A program made the position numbers and the translations under genes. This document shows, piece by piece, positions 1 to 14,700 of a stretch of 64,000 bases of DNA. The notes below the pieces were generated by a model. The model was not told the origin of the DNA. It saw only the letters and a list, made by a program, of their open reading frames with translations, and did no database searches. Position 1 is the first letter of the stretch; each line of letters starts with the position of its first letter. This DNA is from Tetragonia tetragonoides (taxonomy: Eukaryota > Streptophyta > Magnoliopsida > Caryophyllales > Aizoaceae), in assembly GCA_038025085.1 (NCBI GenBank), contig CM076154.1:20408501-20472500 (forward strand), read 5' to 3'.

Positions 1-2216
1 TCAACAAAGCATCAATTGAGGCTTTCAAAGGCATTTACTCATGACTCATACTGCCTTAGACCACCCTTTATAACCATGTGAATAAGAATACTTTTAAAAA
101 TATTGTGAACTGTACCCCACATAATTTGACTAAATGGAAAGCTAATGTTCTTTCTAAAGCGGGAAGATCAGTCCTCATTCAAGCCAACCTGTCAGCTACA
201 CCTATTCTCACTATGCAAACTTTTCCTTTACCATCTTCTACTTTGAATAAGCTAGATAAAATCAAACCGTAATTTTTTATGTAACAAAGCTCCGAATAGC
301 ACGTCTTCCAACCTTATTGGTTGAGATAAGATTTGCCGTACAAAGAACTTGGGAGCTTTAGACCTAAAAAAGGCAGAAGTGATTAATAAGGCTATGCAAA
401 TGAAGCTTATTTGGAAGATACTAAAACAACAAGAAAGTAAATGGGTAAGACTAATAGAGAAAAAATATCTTAAAAGTTCTCATATATTTGAACACACAAA
501 AAGAAAAAAAAGCTCATGGCCATGGGCGAATTTACTGAAAGTACGTGATCTTTTCAAGAAAGGATTAGAGATGGCAAGTTGACTGTGGACAATATATTAA
601 ATTTTGGATGGATGCATGGGTCTCTCCGGTTCCACAAGAAATGTTCTTTAACGACCACTCTGATGATCCTTTATTTGATCTCTCTGTCCCTGTCAGTACT
701 TTTATTCTTATCATGGGACTACGGGAGGATGGGATGTCAACCTCCTAACTAGAATTGTTCCTATAGACACAATTCAAGCCAGCCAAGGAATTCTGATCTC
801 GTATAATGAGGTTCAGGACAAATGATAATGGGTTTACTCTAGCAACGGTATTTTTAGTTGTAAATCAGCTACATGGATAGCTTAGGGATTACAAAATTAT
901 GCAGTCATGCTAATGAAAAATATGATTTTAGTTAAATATGGACTATTAATATACCACAGAAAGTCAAGATCTTTCTTTGGAAGTTGTGTCTTGATGGTTT
1001 GCCCACTAAACAACGTCTTCAGCAAAGCAATGTTATTTTTCTCAAGAATGAATTTGTTGTAACTTTCATAGTAAAGATAAATTTCATATTTTCTTTGAAT
1101 GCCCCAACTTCATCCAGACTCTACATGAAAATGAAAGATTATGCAATGTCCAGCTTAGTTTGCCACAAGACCCAACTCTATCCTTCATGGACAATCTCAA
1201 TATGTTGAGAAAGCAACTCACTGAATCGAATTTCATCCTATGACTTGGTGGATGTTATGGTTTGCTAGAAATAATGCACTTCCTCCGTCCCACACTAATG
1301 TTATCACTTCTTGTGGGCGCAAAGACTAAGATAAATGAAAATGGTGCAAAGTTCTCCCATTTGCCCTTGGTTGAGTTGCTTTTTACCATGTGGTCCACAC
1401 TCTTAATTCAAACTTTTAAATTGAAGATGAGAGAGAAATACATGGGCCCTATTAGGTAGAAGAGAAAACAAGTGAGGATATTCTAGTAAAAAGACAACCA
1501 AAACAAATTTCATTTTAGGTAGTGTTAACATTAGAGTGGGAGTGGAACATATAAAAAAGGAAGTGATAATATTAGTACGGGACAGAGTGAGTAACTTTTA
1601 ATGATTTGATTACAGGCCCTATACAAATAGCAGTCCCTGCTAAAATATGTTTTAAAAAATGGCATAATCTTGCGATCAAGGAATTGGATTTTAACCTTAC
1701 GAGTATTTTTCAAAGAAATAAATTACCCAAGGAGCCACGACAAAACATAAAATGGGCTAAGCCAAAACAAGATTACATTAAATTAAGTTTGATGGCTCAA
1801 AGATTAAGAATGACAAGGCTGCAACGAAATTTGTGTTAAGAGATACTTCGGGGAAACCTGTTGTTTTGGGCGCTACAGCTTGCAGAACCAGCTCAGTCCT
1901 TATGGCAGAAGTTATTGGTTTAAGGAAAGGGGTTAGAGTAGCACGTTCGATGTCATACAAAAATATTACAATTGAAGGGGATAATTTGACTATAATTAAG
2001 GCTATTAGAGAAGAATGACAAATACCATAGGAAATAAAAAACATCATAATTGATACTAAGAAAGACCTTCATCATTTCTACAGGGTAGAAATCCTTCATT
2101 GCTACATGGAAGCAAACATAGTAGCGAACTATTTGGCTAACTATGGTTTGGTCACAGTTCTAGTCACCTCCTCACTTGGTCATCCTCCTTTTACTAGTCC
2201 CTTGCCAATTTATTGA
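1..2216 (+). mobile_element. Degenerate LINE (non-LTR retrotransposon) remnant with C-terminal RNase H-like part
   Basis: A decayed LINE ORF2 3' half. Short reading frames at 78-272 and 349-582 match the region after the reverse-transcriptase core (motifs such as KWKANVLSKAGRSVLIQANL and MQMKLIWKIL). Around 940-1060 there is a trace of the zinc-binding zf-RVT region (KIFLWKLCLDGLPTKQRL-like). At 1790-2215 there is an RNase H-like stretch (LRDTSGKPVVLGATACRTSS, then IEGDNLTIIKAI). Frames are broken many times and a MITE sits at 1279-1591, so the element is dead. The 5' end lies outside the window. The RNase H part sets it apart from the LINE family that dominates the rest of the window. Confidence 0.8.
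1279..1591. mobile_element. Stowaway-like MITE inserted in the LINE remnant
   Basis: About 310 bp with imperfect terminal inverted repeats starting CTTCCTCCGTCCCACACTAATG and ending in its complement. It shares most of its length with the element at 12637-12945, in inverted orientation. It interrupts the LINE reading frame between the zf-RVT-like and RNase H-like parts, so it is younger than the LINE. It has no coding capacity; the short open frame inside it (1262-1459) recurs in the second copy only because the DNA is homologous. Confidence 0.8.
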
Positions 2217-2711
2217 CACATGACACCTTAGGTTAACCATCCTGCTTAACTGGTTATCTTGGCCTTTTTTTTCTTTTTTTTTTTTCAAATTTTAAGTAGT
2301 TGTACCGCTAATTTTACTACACACTTTTATTTCAATTAGCTTCACAACTAGTACAACGTACCCGCCAACAAAGCTAGCTTCAGTTCACAGCTGGTTTTGC
2401 AAAACACGGCCAAGCAAATGGGTTCTTAAATTTTCTTGACTCTCGGGAATTGCTGTTTGAAGAAGAAACTTAGACATTAGGAATTACTGGCACAAATTCT
2501 GTGTAAGAATATTTCCCAATAACAGCAAAAGGCTACTGATGGAAACTCCAAACATCAACATAATAGGGGCACGAATTACGATGCTCTGGTTTGCATCCTC
2601 ATACCACACTCCGGCACGTTAAAAAATCAACTCCTGGATTTTGCAACTGCGTTGCATTACCACAGTCCACAAGCAACAACTATACATAAAACAAAAATTT
2701 CTTATACCCAT
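2217..2711. other. 3' flank of the PIP5K gene, no gene seen
   Basis: Between the LINE remnant and the PIP5K stop codon. It holds a poly(T) run near 2269-2285 and otherwise unremarkable sequence. The PIP5K 3' UTR must lie here on the minus strand, but I could not fix its end. Confidence 0.5.
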
Positions 2712-5700
2712 TCAAGGATCAGGAAAGACTTTTTCCAAGAAGTCGAAGAAACGCCTAGCATAAAACTTAGGTTCAACAACAGAGATCGACACAGGATCTA
2801 TAACCACTGATTTGCTGACATGCTCAATTTTCTTTTTCAAACTGTAGTCTTGTAATATATCAATAATGCCGAGATAAAGAACGACATCATAAACCTCAAA
2901 AAGTTCAACTTCCATTGAATCTGCCTCAGTTTGTTGAACTTTGCGTTTTGCTAGAGCAGGCATGTTTACACCTAACTGCACTCTAAGCCTGCACAACATT
3001 GCGTACCTCATGTAAGATCACTAGATGGCTTGAAGCAATAAGCAGTATGACACTAATTAAAGCTATAAGAATACACCAATACTTTGTTTAGACAACCAGA
3101 GGGAAGTGATGACAAAATGAAAATGCAGTGCAAGTGATACTATGACAAGGGAAGTCACTAGGAACTAGTAGCTGTATGGTCAAAAATAAACAAAATGGAC
3201 AAATGAAAGCAAGTACCATTTACTAATACAGATCCCTTAGCATACTATACTGTAGCATATGAGGATTAAAAAAAAAGTATAAAAGTAGTGGAAATGGACT
3301 AATTCGAATTGAAAGTGCTTATTCACCCAATGGCACACTTATTGATTGTTCAAGATTCAAATTCTGACAATATAAAGGGATTAGGGATAAGGAAACTACA
3401 TGTTCTTCACAATGCCAATTGGACAGAGGGACCACTTCTATATAAAGCTAGCACGTCTCAAGTTACAAGTATAAATGAATACTTCCTTCAAGTCGTCAAA
3501 GTTGGGTATAACTTTGGTTAATTCATCACATCAGGGGTAAACGTTGTATAACCTCCACCTCTGAACAGTTTCACTTACACAAACTGCATTAAATGCTACT
3601 GAATTATGGCAACCCGGCTCTTGCACTCATGTCCATCCTCAGTTCTACTCCCCATTAGAAATTTTGTACTGGACCTTTATTAACCTAGGCTCATCCAAAC
3701 AACAGATCATCTAACAGGAACAAAAGAAAAAAAAAATAAAAGAAAGAACGAACAAGTGCATGTCTCTTTAACACTAAGGGTTCGTTTACTTGCTAGTAAT
3801 GCAATGCAATGCAATCATTTTATAGGGTAAATGTGAGGAACAAAAGGAAGGAGGGGAGGAGGGAGATGGGAAATGTGAGAAAGTAATATCTATACATGAG
3901 ATGAAGTTGAGCAATTGTGATTACAATGGTAAGTGCAATCAACCTCACTTTTCCCCTCTATCTCCTCTCATTTCTTTACTTTTCACCCCACATCTACCCT
4001 GTAAAATGATTGCATTGCATTACTAGCAAGTAAACAATCCCTAAGGTGGTGTTTACTTGCTTGCAATCAAATCTAGTAAACAAGCCCTAAGGTGGTGTTT
4101 ACTTGTTTGCAATCAAATGGAATGCAATGCAATCATTTTACAGGGTAGATGTGAGGTGGAAAAGGAAGGAGGGGGAGGAAGGAGATGGGAAAAGTGAGAT
4201 TGATTATACGATCCAAAGTAATCATCATTACATGGGAAAAGTTGAGCAATTGTAATTACATTGGATGTGCAATCAACCCCAATTTTCCCATCCCTCTTCT
4301 CCCACTCGTTCACTTTCCACCCACATTTACTCTATTAAAATGATTGCATTGCATTGCATTTGATTGCAAGCAAGTAAACGAGCTCTAAAGGTCTTGTCAC
4401 TTTTAGTTTGTCAGGCAGTATTTGTGACCCCGACACTTTTATTTCTCTCAAGCAGTATCCGTGACCCCTAAAGGTATTGACACGTATAGTTTTGTCAAGC
4501 AGAAGATATTTCAATCCAACTAGATTTTGAACTACTTAACCAGAAAGAGGACCAGGAAGGTCAACTAAGCATATTGGGTAGTCACCAAAATAATGAGAGG
4601 CTTTCCTTTTGTATGGCAGAAGACACTTCACTAAGCTAAACGTCATTCATAGCAAATGCTTAGACTTCAATCTGCATGTCCTGATCCTCTAATATGTGTC
4701 TCCTGCATTTTGTCTTCTACTGCACAACCCCTTGATTATGCAATTTAACATACCAAGTTACCACTTACCAGCCTTAACATTATCGTCATTTAAACAACGG
4801 ACATTTCATACCCATGTAGTATGGAAAAATTACAATACAGAGCCAGGTTTTCGTTTTATACACGGGTGCCCCAGAAATCTACTCTCTGTATCCCTTGATT
4901 ATATGGTTTGTCACTAGAACTAGGTCTGAGGATACCTATCAGGAGACATGCTCGTCAATCAAGATGTTGATGAATCGAAGACAATTCTGAAGAAATATAT
5001 TTTTCTGATCTCGAAAATATATGTAAACTTGTAGTTACAGTAGTAAATAGTTACTATTTTGATTTAAAGTGCATACTGTACTGACCTGGTTGTTAAAATA
5101 AGGCAGTATTGTAAATTCAATGGTTATTGCTGGTTAAGTGTGCCATAATGGAATATCTTCTTTATTAAATAATGACTTGCTAGCTCAAAAGAATCAAAAG
5201 TAGTTTATGCATGAAGATAGGTAGAAAAAGAAACATAGATACCTGGTATGTACATAAGATATTAACAGAGAAAGCAACAATGACAATATTGCAGTCTATA
5301 AACAAATGATTAGAACAAGGTACCTTCCAGTGCCAGGGAGGAGAAGATCAACTTCCTTGCCACCTACAGAGTATGCCTTCAGTGTACTTCCTCGAATATG
5401 GGGTCCCGGAGCGGTGTTTACTGAACCTGGCTCATGTTTAACCAACATAAGGCCCGTCGGAGGAACCGAAATCCCTGGTGTCGATGTCATACCTAAAATG
5501 GACATTAGGCAGCAGTTATTGATACAGAACTAAAAAGGAAATAACAGCAATGCAACCACAAAGTAATGCATGAAGGTGCAGTTTGCCAATTAGTAGATGT
5601 GGACCCAAATGCAAACAGATGCCCACCCCTTTTTGAAGAAACATCAAGCCTGCAGTTTGTGCAAAATGGAAGTGGGGGAAGGGGCGAGGGTTGCAATATC

Positions 5701-8700
5701 AGCAGGAAACCTGATAAATAAGACTACTTTTTGAACCTTTCCCGCAGAACTTTTTATGTGATACAGTCACCTATTACTATAGAAAACATGCAAATCTGTC
5801 TGGTCTAGTAATATTTGTCTCCAGTACAACAGACTCCCAATTATGAGAAAAGATGCACCTAGTCTTGATCACTACTTCTTGCTCTGAAACAAATTTGTTT
5901 TAACTTCAAATCTTTGATTCTGAGAGGTATATTTCCGGCATTAGTGGTCCTGGAAGTGACGTCAGCAGGTCCACCATCAGATGCAAAAAGGTACAGGAAA
6001 CTACACTGAGGTGACAGTTTCACTCATTTCCTTTTTTTTTTTTTTTTGATAAGAGAAAATTTTTATTAATCAAATAGTGAAAGAATACAAAATGGAGGAT
6101 AAGGTATCCTCAAAGAACAAAAATAAAGTATCTACAAATCACGCCAATGGCGTTGAATGACCGTCAGTGGCACCCCCTTGAATGCACCAGCCGCCTTCGC
6201 CCAAAGGGATGCCAAATAAACTATATGTTCCCAAACTAAATCGATACTCTTTCCCGCGTTAGAAAAAACCCTCGAGTTCCTCTCTAACCAAGTGCACCAA
6301 AGAATAGCTAAACAGGCACACCGCCACAACATCCTACCCTCCTTCCCCCTCCGCATAGCAGAGAATCGCATCTGTAGGAATTGCCCCACAGTAGCAGGGC
6401 ACACAAAAAGCTCCCCACACAACAACCTATCCCACAAGGCCCTCGCAAAATTACACATCACAAACAAATGCAAACAACTCTCTCCGTCTTGCCGACACAT
6501 CACACACATGCTGGGAAGAAGACACATATGTGGCCTCCGCCGTTGCACCATATCACTAGTGTTCACCTTACCAAGCACCAAAGTCCACACAAAAGCACGA
6601 ACCTTCAGAGGAACCTTGGACTTCCAAATATAAGAGGAAAGGGGAAAACGTGGAAACTGTGACGGAAGGCTAAGATGATGGAGGAAGGACTTGGAAGAGA
6701 AAACCCCAGAGGAATCCCCAATCCAAGCCCAAGAATTGTCCCTAAGGACGAGAAGCCTAGTGTGGAGGACACCCAGGATGGAAACGAGTTCCTCCATTTC
6801 TCTATCGCGGGGTGGTTGTCGAAGGTGTAAGTCCCAGGAACCACCAACCGCTGAGTAAAAATCAGCCACAGGCGCCCCGTGAAAAGTGGACAAACGAAAA
6901 ACCCGCGGATATGTAGAAGAGAAAGGAGTTTCACCATTCCACACATCTTCCCAGAACCGAACCCGTTGACCATTACCCACATTATACCTGACCAGGGGAA
7001 AGAATAAAGACGATACCTGGGAAACGAACTTCCAAGGGCAAGCATGGGAGACAGTGGAGCTGGCTTGCGCGTCCCACCCATTATGTTGAAGGCCGTACTT
7101 GCTTCTGATAACTCGGTGCCATAGGGAGTCAGATTCAAGGGGAAAACGCCATAACCACTTACCCACTAGCGAAATGTTTTTGGACACTAACCTACCAAAA
7201 CCCAAGCCCCCGTCGGTTTTCGGCCGGCACACATGGTCCCAACTGACCAAATGATCTCTCTTACCCTCACCAGCCCCCGACCAAAGAAAGTCCCTCATCA
7301 TCCTCTCAATCCTATTAGCTACACTAACAGGAATTTTAAAAAGGGAAAGGTAGTAAAGAGGGATGCTAGCTAGGCAGGAATGTAAAATAGTGATCCTCCC
7401 CCCCAAAGAGAAATACACCCCTTTCCAACCATCTAGACGCTTAGCCACTCTAGACACCACCGGTTCCCAAAAGGAAACCGATCTGGGATTACCCCCGAGG
7501 GGCACCCCCAAATAAGTAAGCGACCACTGCTGAACCTGACAACCCACTAGACCAGCCAGGGAGTTCAGAACATCCTCCCCCACGTTGACCCCCGCCAAAC
7601 TACACTTAGACAGATTAATTCTCATCCCCGACACAACCTCAAAAACTTGTAAGAGCGTAAGTACCCTCTTAAAGCCTTCGGCTTCAGTCGACAGGAAGAG
7701 GATCGTATCATCGGCAAACTGCAGGTGGGAAACACAAACCCTTTCCCGACCCACCCGAAATCCCTCAACAAGCCCCCGCTCCACTCCCCTATCCAACATT
7801 CGGCCAAGAACATCAACGACAAGGGTGAATAGAAAAGGGGAAAGGGGATCCCCCTGGCGCAAACCACGTGACGAAGTAAACCAGTCACGCGCCGCCCCAT
7901 TAACAAGGACAGAGAAACTAGCGTTGGACAAACAACCCCGTATCCAGTTGCGCCAACGCCCCCCGAAGCCCTTCCTATCTAAGACGCGATCCAAAAAACC
8001 CCAACTAACTCGATCATAAGCTTTCTCAAAGTCCAGCTTAAAAACAATCCCAAAGTGGTTATTCCGGCGAGCACCATCAACCACCTCATTCTGGCGTCCC
8101 TCCACAAAAGCGCTCTGGGCAGCCGAGATAGTCCCAGTCAAAACCGCCCCGAGTCTAATAGACAGGACCCTAGTTAAAATCTTATAGACGCTGGTGACTA
8201 AACTAATAGGCCTAAAATCCCTCACCTTAATCGACCGATCCTTCTTAGGGACGAGGGTGATAAAGTTAGAGTTCATACTCTTCCCAATCACCCCTGTGGC
8301 ATGAAACTCAGTAAAAACCCCAAGCAGATCCTCCTTGATGACCTCCCAGCAATCCTGGTAATAGGCCATAGTGAATCCATCCGACCCCGGGGCTTTCTCT
8401 CGATCCATCCTAAACACCGCTGCCCGTATCTCCTCTAACTCAAAAGGGCGCTCAAGCCAGTCCCGAAGCAACGGCGTAATAGGGGACCACTCAACTCCCT
8501 CCAACATCGGTCTATCAATCACTTCTTCCTCAAAAAGACACTTGTAGAAAGCTGTAATCTCGTCACTAATCCTACCCACATCAGTCACACGCTCACCATC
8601 ATCAGTCTCCAACTCCCGAACAAAACTCCTCCTCCGCCTCCCATTAACCACTTTAAAGAATAACCTAGAACTCACATCCCCCTCCTTCGCCCATCTCCCC

Positions 8701-11700
8701 TTCATCTTCTGACGCTGACTCTGCCTTTCCCTTAGCAAAACCTCCTCTAGACTATTTTTCAAATCAACACTCTTCCTCAGCAACCCCTCATCATGGCCCT
8801 CCTCGCTCAAAGTCCGATCTGTCACCAAAATCTACTTAAGGATCTCCCCCTTTCGCACCCGCACATCTCCAAAAGTCTCCTTATTCCAAACTTTCAAACG
8901 TTCCTTAACAAACCTCAACCTCCTCATGAAACAGTACCCCCTCCAGCCCTCAACCTCACACTCCGCCCACCAATCCCGAATCTTAACCCCAAACTCCGCG
9001 TGGGAGCACCACATATTCTCAAAGCGGAAAGGGGTCGGGCCCCACTGAATGGGAGCAGAATGTAAGACAAAGGGAAAATGATCAGAACACGAACGGGGTA
9101 GGATCTCCTGTACCAAAGATGGAAACTCATCCTCAAAATCATTCGTAACAAGGAACCTATCAATCCGAGAGGCTACATCCCGCCTCCCGCTCACACCCCA
9201 AGTAAACTGAGCATTATCTAGAGGCAAATCGCGAAGGGCGGACTCCCTGATAAAGGAATCAAACTCAATCATACCCCCAGTCAACCCCCTACCACGCCGT
9301 TCCCCCGCATGACGGATCACATTAAAGTCACCCCCAATAACCCATCTAGGGGAACAGAGACCAGCAAGAGCCGACAACTCCTCCCAAAACGACTCACGGT
9401 CAGCAACCCCACACGGGCCATACAGAAGACACCCACCAATCACCCCTCCCACGAACACTCAACAAAACCGACACAGTAAAATGCCCAAAATGAGACTCAA
9501 CTCGAGACGCAAAACGGGTATCCCAAGCAATAAGAATACCCCCCGACGCTCCTACAGAAGGCAAACACACCCAATCCTTAGACCCTGCCTCCCAAAGACT
9601 TCGAACAAAGAAAGAATCCACTCCCTCAACCTTCGTCTCCTGAAACATCACCACATCCGGAGACGCCCGGCTGACAACTTCCTGCACTAGACTACGCTTC
9701 TCTACCATCCCCAGACCATTGACATTCCAACTCAAAATCTTCATCTAAAACCACCGATACCCCTAGACCTACGACTCCCCCCTTCCCCATAGTTAAGGGT
9801 CGTCGCAAGACCCCGAAGCTCCCTAATGCCAACCCTGTTTCTCCGAGAGGGAGGTCCCCCCGAAGACACCTGAACATTAGCTACCTGACCTGAAGTACCA
9901 ACAACCCGAAAATCCAGATCACGAAGAAGAGACTACATTGTAGATCAAAACAGCCATTGTCTTCAGCCACCTAAAACCACCGCCATTTTGGAGGGCCACT
10001 AGATCACATCAATGAAAAAAAAAACCAAGCATCACTGACACCGAAAAATAGAAAGAGGAAACAATCTAATAGTCTTCAAGATTTTGGACGGAGGCACTCA
10101 ATACAATGGTGATGCTTCATTTTCTCTAAACTAAATGTCTCATTTTGGATTTCAAGTTGCGCCAGATAAGTGGTTGTTTGGTTAAATATAAGGAGTTGCA
10201 ATTCCCAGTAAGTTGAACTTCCCATGGCACTTCGTAAAAGTGTCCAAAAGTGCTTGATCGACAATGGGGGAACTAAGGTAAGCAACTTCCTTCATTTTGG
10301 GGAAGTAGGACTTCCACTTCTTCAAATTTTGTCAGCAAAATATATTTGTAGCTTCCTACTTCCTGGAAAGTAGTACTCCCTATATTTCTATTCGTCAACC
10401 GAAAAAATACTAATTACCTTTTATTAACAAATTTTATTTTGATCATTGAATTTATTTCCCCCTACAACTATGTAGCAGACCCTTCATATCATCTCAAGTA
10501 CCCATGTCTCATCCCTAACACTCCACGTGGGTATGGACACTAGACACTTAGATCAAGGTTAAAGACAAAAAAACTCAAGTGTTGAACCCGTAGCCAAGTG
10601 GAGTAACAAACCTCTATTACAATTGGTAGTGATTGTTTTTATGTGGTTTCCCCATGCAATCCATTGTGGTACCCAGTGCTTACTATAAGCCTAAGGTGGA
10701 TTCACAATGCCTTTTCCAATACTAACAAAATTTAAAGTTACATACCCAAACATTAAAGAACTACCACCACATCACATATGTTTTCCAGTGAACATAACCA
10801 GCCAAAGGATGCTCAAAGGTCAAAACAGACAAAAACAAAAAAAATCTAGCAGTGTCGCGTACCATCACCGCCAGAGTTATTCTCATTGTTATTCAATGTA
10901 TCAGGTGGTTCTAAGAGGGACTTCAGATGCTCAGGAGCTCGAAAATGCAAGCCTAGCAGAAGACTATAGTCAATTATTTGTTGAGATTGCAAAAACTCGC
11001 AGTCTAGCTCGATTTGTCTGCAAAATAGGAACACCAATTTAATAATATTTGCATATAATATGCACCATTCAAACCAAATTGAAAAGGGTAATATGCTCAT
11101 ACATTACAATCTATATTTATCTAGAAGTAATGACAACTAATGAGTACTACTTGCAAAAATCAAGAATAATAACCAGCTCAGAGCACACTAATAATGGTCT
11201 AGAGGGGTGCATACATAAGGAACATACTGGCACCTATATTAATAAAAGTACAGAAAAGAGTAACGTTGCTCTTGGAAAAGCACATAAGACACAATGACCC
11301 AGCTCAATAGCATATAAGCTACTTTCTCTGTTAAGTTTTTAAATCCTGCTAGATTATGGGTATGTCAGACCAAAAAACACAAATATTTTACACGAGGAGA
11401 AGCTATGAGCATAAGGCCAAAGTCCCCCTTAAGGTGTGAGGTTTTGTCTGGACCTTGGCTCTCAGTAAAGTACACCCTAATGAGTAATGAAATGTTGCAG
11501 AGAAGGTCTATTAGGTGTTTGTCCCCAAATATTTGTGTGATGTGTCTACAGAATAGTGAGTCTGCTGTGCATTTGTTTTTACATTGTGATCTGGCTAAAT
11601 TGGTGTGGCAGAGACTCTTTTCTGTTTGGGGGAGGAGTGGGTTTTCCCTGGTACCATCACGCAAGATCTTTTGACTAAGCATGTTGGAATTGGTAGGGCA

Positions 11701-14700
11701 AAGGACACTAAAAAGTTGTGGGGGTGTGCAATGATGGCCATCTGCTGGTGTCTGTGGATAGAGCGTAATACTCACATCTTTTCAGGGGTCTCTCAAAAAG
11801 AGGCTTATGTTTGGATCGAGGTGCTGTATTTGGTTGCCTTAAGGGCCAAAGCATCTTATGCTTTTAAAGGGGTGTCGCGTGGAGACATTCAGCGCCATTG
11901 GGGTTTTCTGTAATTTGTGTTCTTATGAGGACACCTTGTCCTCCTGGGATGGATAAATTTTTGTATGTACTTGGGTGTATGTAGCACGATATACCACACT
12001 TGCTTAGCCCATATTTTATTCAGTCCAAGCCCAACATCATTAATGACGTGGCACCTATGGGCACATCAAGCACCATATACCCTAGTGCATATTTCACGCG
12101 TTGGGATGGCTGTAACTTCTTTATCCTTCACTAATAAAAAAACAAAATTGCCAACAAAAGAAAGAGTGTCGTAGTTTCACAGGAATCACAGCCTGTTGTT
12201 CTTAAGAACATTTCTAATTTTCACAACAGCAGCTCTAATTAACTGACAGAAACAAAGAAGATAATGCCTGTTAATTTGGCATTGAATACAAGGTTGACAT
12301 ACTGGTCCCTCCACATCCCCTTTCCCATTTGTATACAGCTCTACATAAAGAACCCAATGCATGAATTAGCTTGGTGGAGTTCTATATTTGCCAAAACTTC
12401 AGGAATGCCACAACAATTAATCCCCAAAATAACTCAGCCATTAGTTTCAGGGATGACGACGAATCAACTGCTTGTAGAAACATGATTTATTCCATCAATC
12501 ACATTCAATTGAATGAATCTCGCTGTCTAGGTTTGGAAAAATGATGCAAGGATGAGATTATTGCTACTGTGATTCACCATTACCCTAATAACATGTTAAA
12601 GAAGTAAATTTAGGTACCACTATGACTTAAGTCATACTCCCTCCGTCCCGCACTAATGTTATCACTTTCCTTTTTTATCTGTCCCACCCTAATGTTAACA
12701 CTACCTAAAATGGATTTTTTTTTGGGTTGTCTTTTTACTAGAATACCCTCACTTGTTTTCTCCTCTACCTAAAAGGGCCCACGTGTTTCTCTCTCATCTT
12801 CAATTCAAAAGTTTGAAATAAGAGTGTGGGCCACATGATAAAAAGCAACTCAACCAAGGGCAAATGGGAGAACTTTGCACCATTTTCATTTTTCTTAGTC
12901 TTCGTGCCCACAAGAAGTGATAGCATTAGTGTGGGACGGAGGAAGTATATTACATAATGTAATGCTGGAAGAATGATCATTTCGAATAATAAGGAGAACG
13001 AGAAACTTACTCGAATAAGGCATCACGCAATGATCTGTCCATATAAAATTCATAGCACAGATCAAGATCTTTTAGTGTGGTATTTTCACACATTTTGTCT
13101 TTACTTGTATATCTTCCATAAGATGACCCCTTCAAGTCATAACGTCGATGAATCCGTAATTCAGTGTAGAACATATTTCCCATAACGACAAAACGCACCT
13201 GTCAATAGAATACACAATTACTGAAACCATACAAATCTTTCCAAGAATGCATGTGTTGATTTTTCATTAAGGAAATTTGACAAGAATTGTTTCCTCTCAA
13301 GCAACCTTCTTCAGGAAAGGATATTATAGGAAAGATATGAAAGGAAACGAGTCTCAAATGTTTATAAAAGTATGCACTTATGATGCTAGATATATTGTAC
13401 TAGGACTTTCTTGAAACAAACTATTACATCTTATTCCAATACTAAAGAACAGTACATCTCATATTAAAAGAAAGAAATCCCATATAAGTATACTTGGATA
13501 AAGTATAAAAGTATATTTGGGTACCATCAAAAACACAGAGTTTGTTGAAGCATCTAATGATCATGGTGTGTATTTTATTCAGGCAGACTGTATGCCAAAA
13601 TGGCATAGATTGTGACATGCCATCTGTAAAATGTGCTGGAAAAGGCCAGAATTATGATGTAATGAACAATTGTTACGTAAATAAAAACGAAAATGCCCTG
13701 GAATGAGAAAATTGGTTACTCTACCTTCTTTTCGAACTCACAGACACTATCTTTATCAAATTTAAATAATCCTCCACCGCTTTGCATCCAATGAACTTAT
13801 CATAGTTCAAAATTTGGATTAAGCTTTTGTGGGTAAACTAAGAGAAAATGAAGTTGCAAATTTATTCATCTCTTTTTGTGTGTACTTGCACTAGTGATAG
13901 AGTCCAAACTTCTACATATCTTATGTTTCAATGAATAACTTATATTTTTCAATAATGATTCATATTAAATGGAAGGGTATAAGTGTAACTTGTCATAGTT
14001 TATTAAACATGCATGAGTTTTTAAAGGGAACACATTTTCAGACAAAGGGATCAGCTCTCAAGCCCCCCCCCCCCCCAAAGTATGATATATTTTAAACCAT
14101 TTTTCTCTATTATTTAACAATTTATACCATGCCATTTATGGGTCTGCTTTATTAGACAAAGATGTCATGTTGCCATTTCTTTATCGTAAACTAACAGCAA
14201 CAAAAATAGGGTATTTATATAAAACAGACCTAAAAAAAACAATAATATATGTTTCGGATGTCAGAGTACTCAAACTCAAACAAGATTGCATCATAGGCCA
14301 ACAACTATATGGAATTTGACTATTTTGAAATACTCCACAGTTATTATACAATCAAAAATCATCGCAAACATAAAATTTGTGTATAAGAGTGAGACCAATT
14401 ACTATATCAAACCCTAAGGAAGAGTGGGGGGAGAATGTCATTTCTAGGAAGCCTTACTGGCTGTCTCTACACCTGGCATAGAATGGCTAAGCTAAGAGGC
14501 TATTTCCATGAACACCTCAAACGGGAAAGTATTAAAAACCTTGACTTGATCACGATTGAGAAGGAAAGATAATTCCAACTATGTTTCCTTTAGGTCATCG
14601 TGATCTAGAGCTTTACTGATAGTAATTCTTTCAACTCCAAAAATGGATGTAAAAGGGTGAACCAATCTCAGAATTGTTATTTGGACACCACTACTTGATT

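Noticed and set aside
6292..8019. Plus-strand open frames (113, 93 and 144 codons) antisense to the LINE, repeated at 41543-43259
   Set aside because: They lie wholly opposite the reverse-transcriptase ORF2, and their conservation between the two copies only follows the DNA identity of the LINEs.
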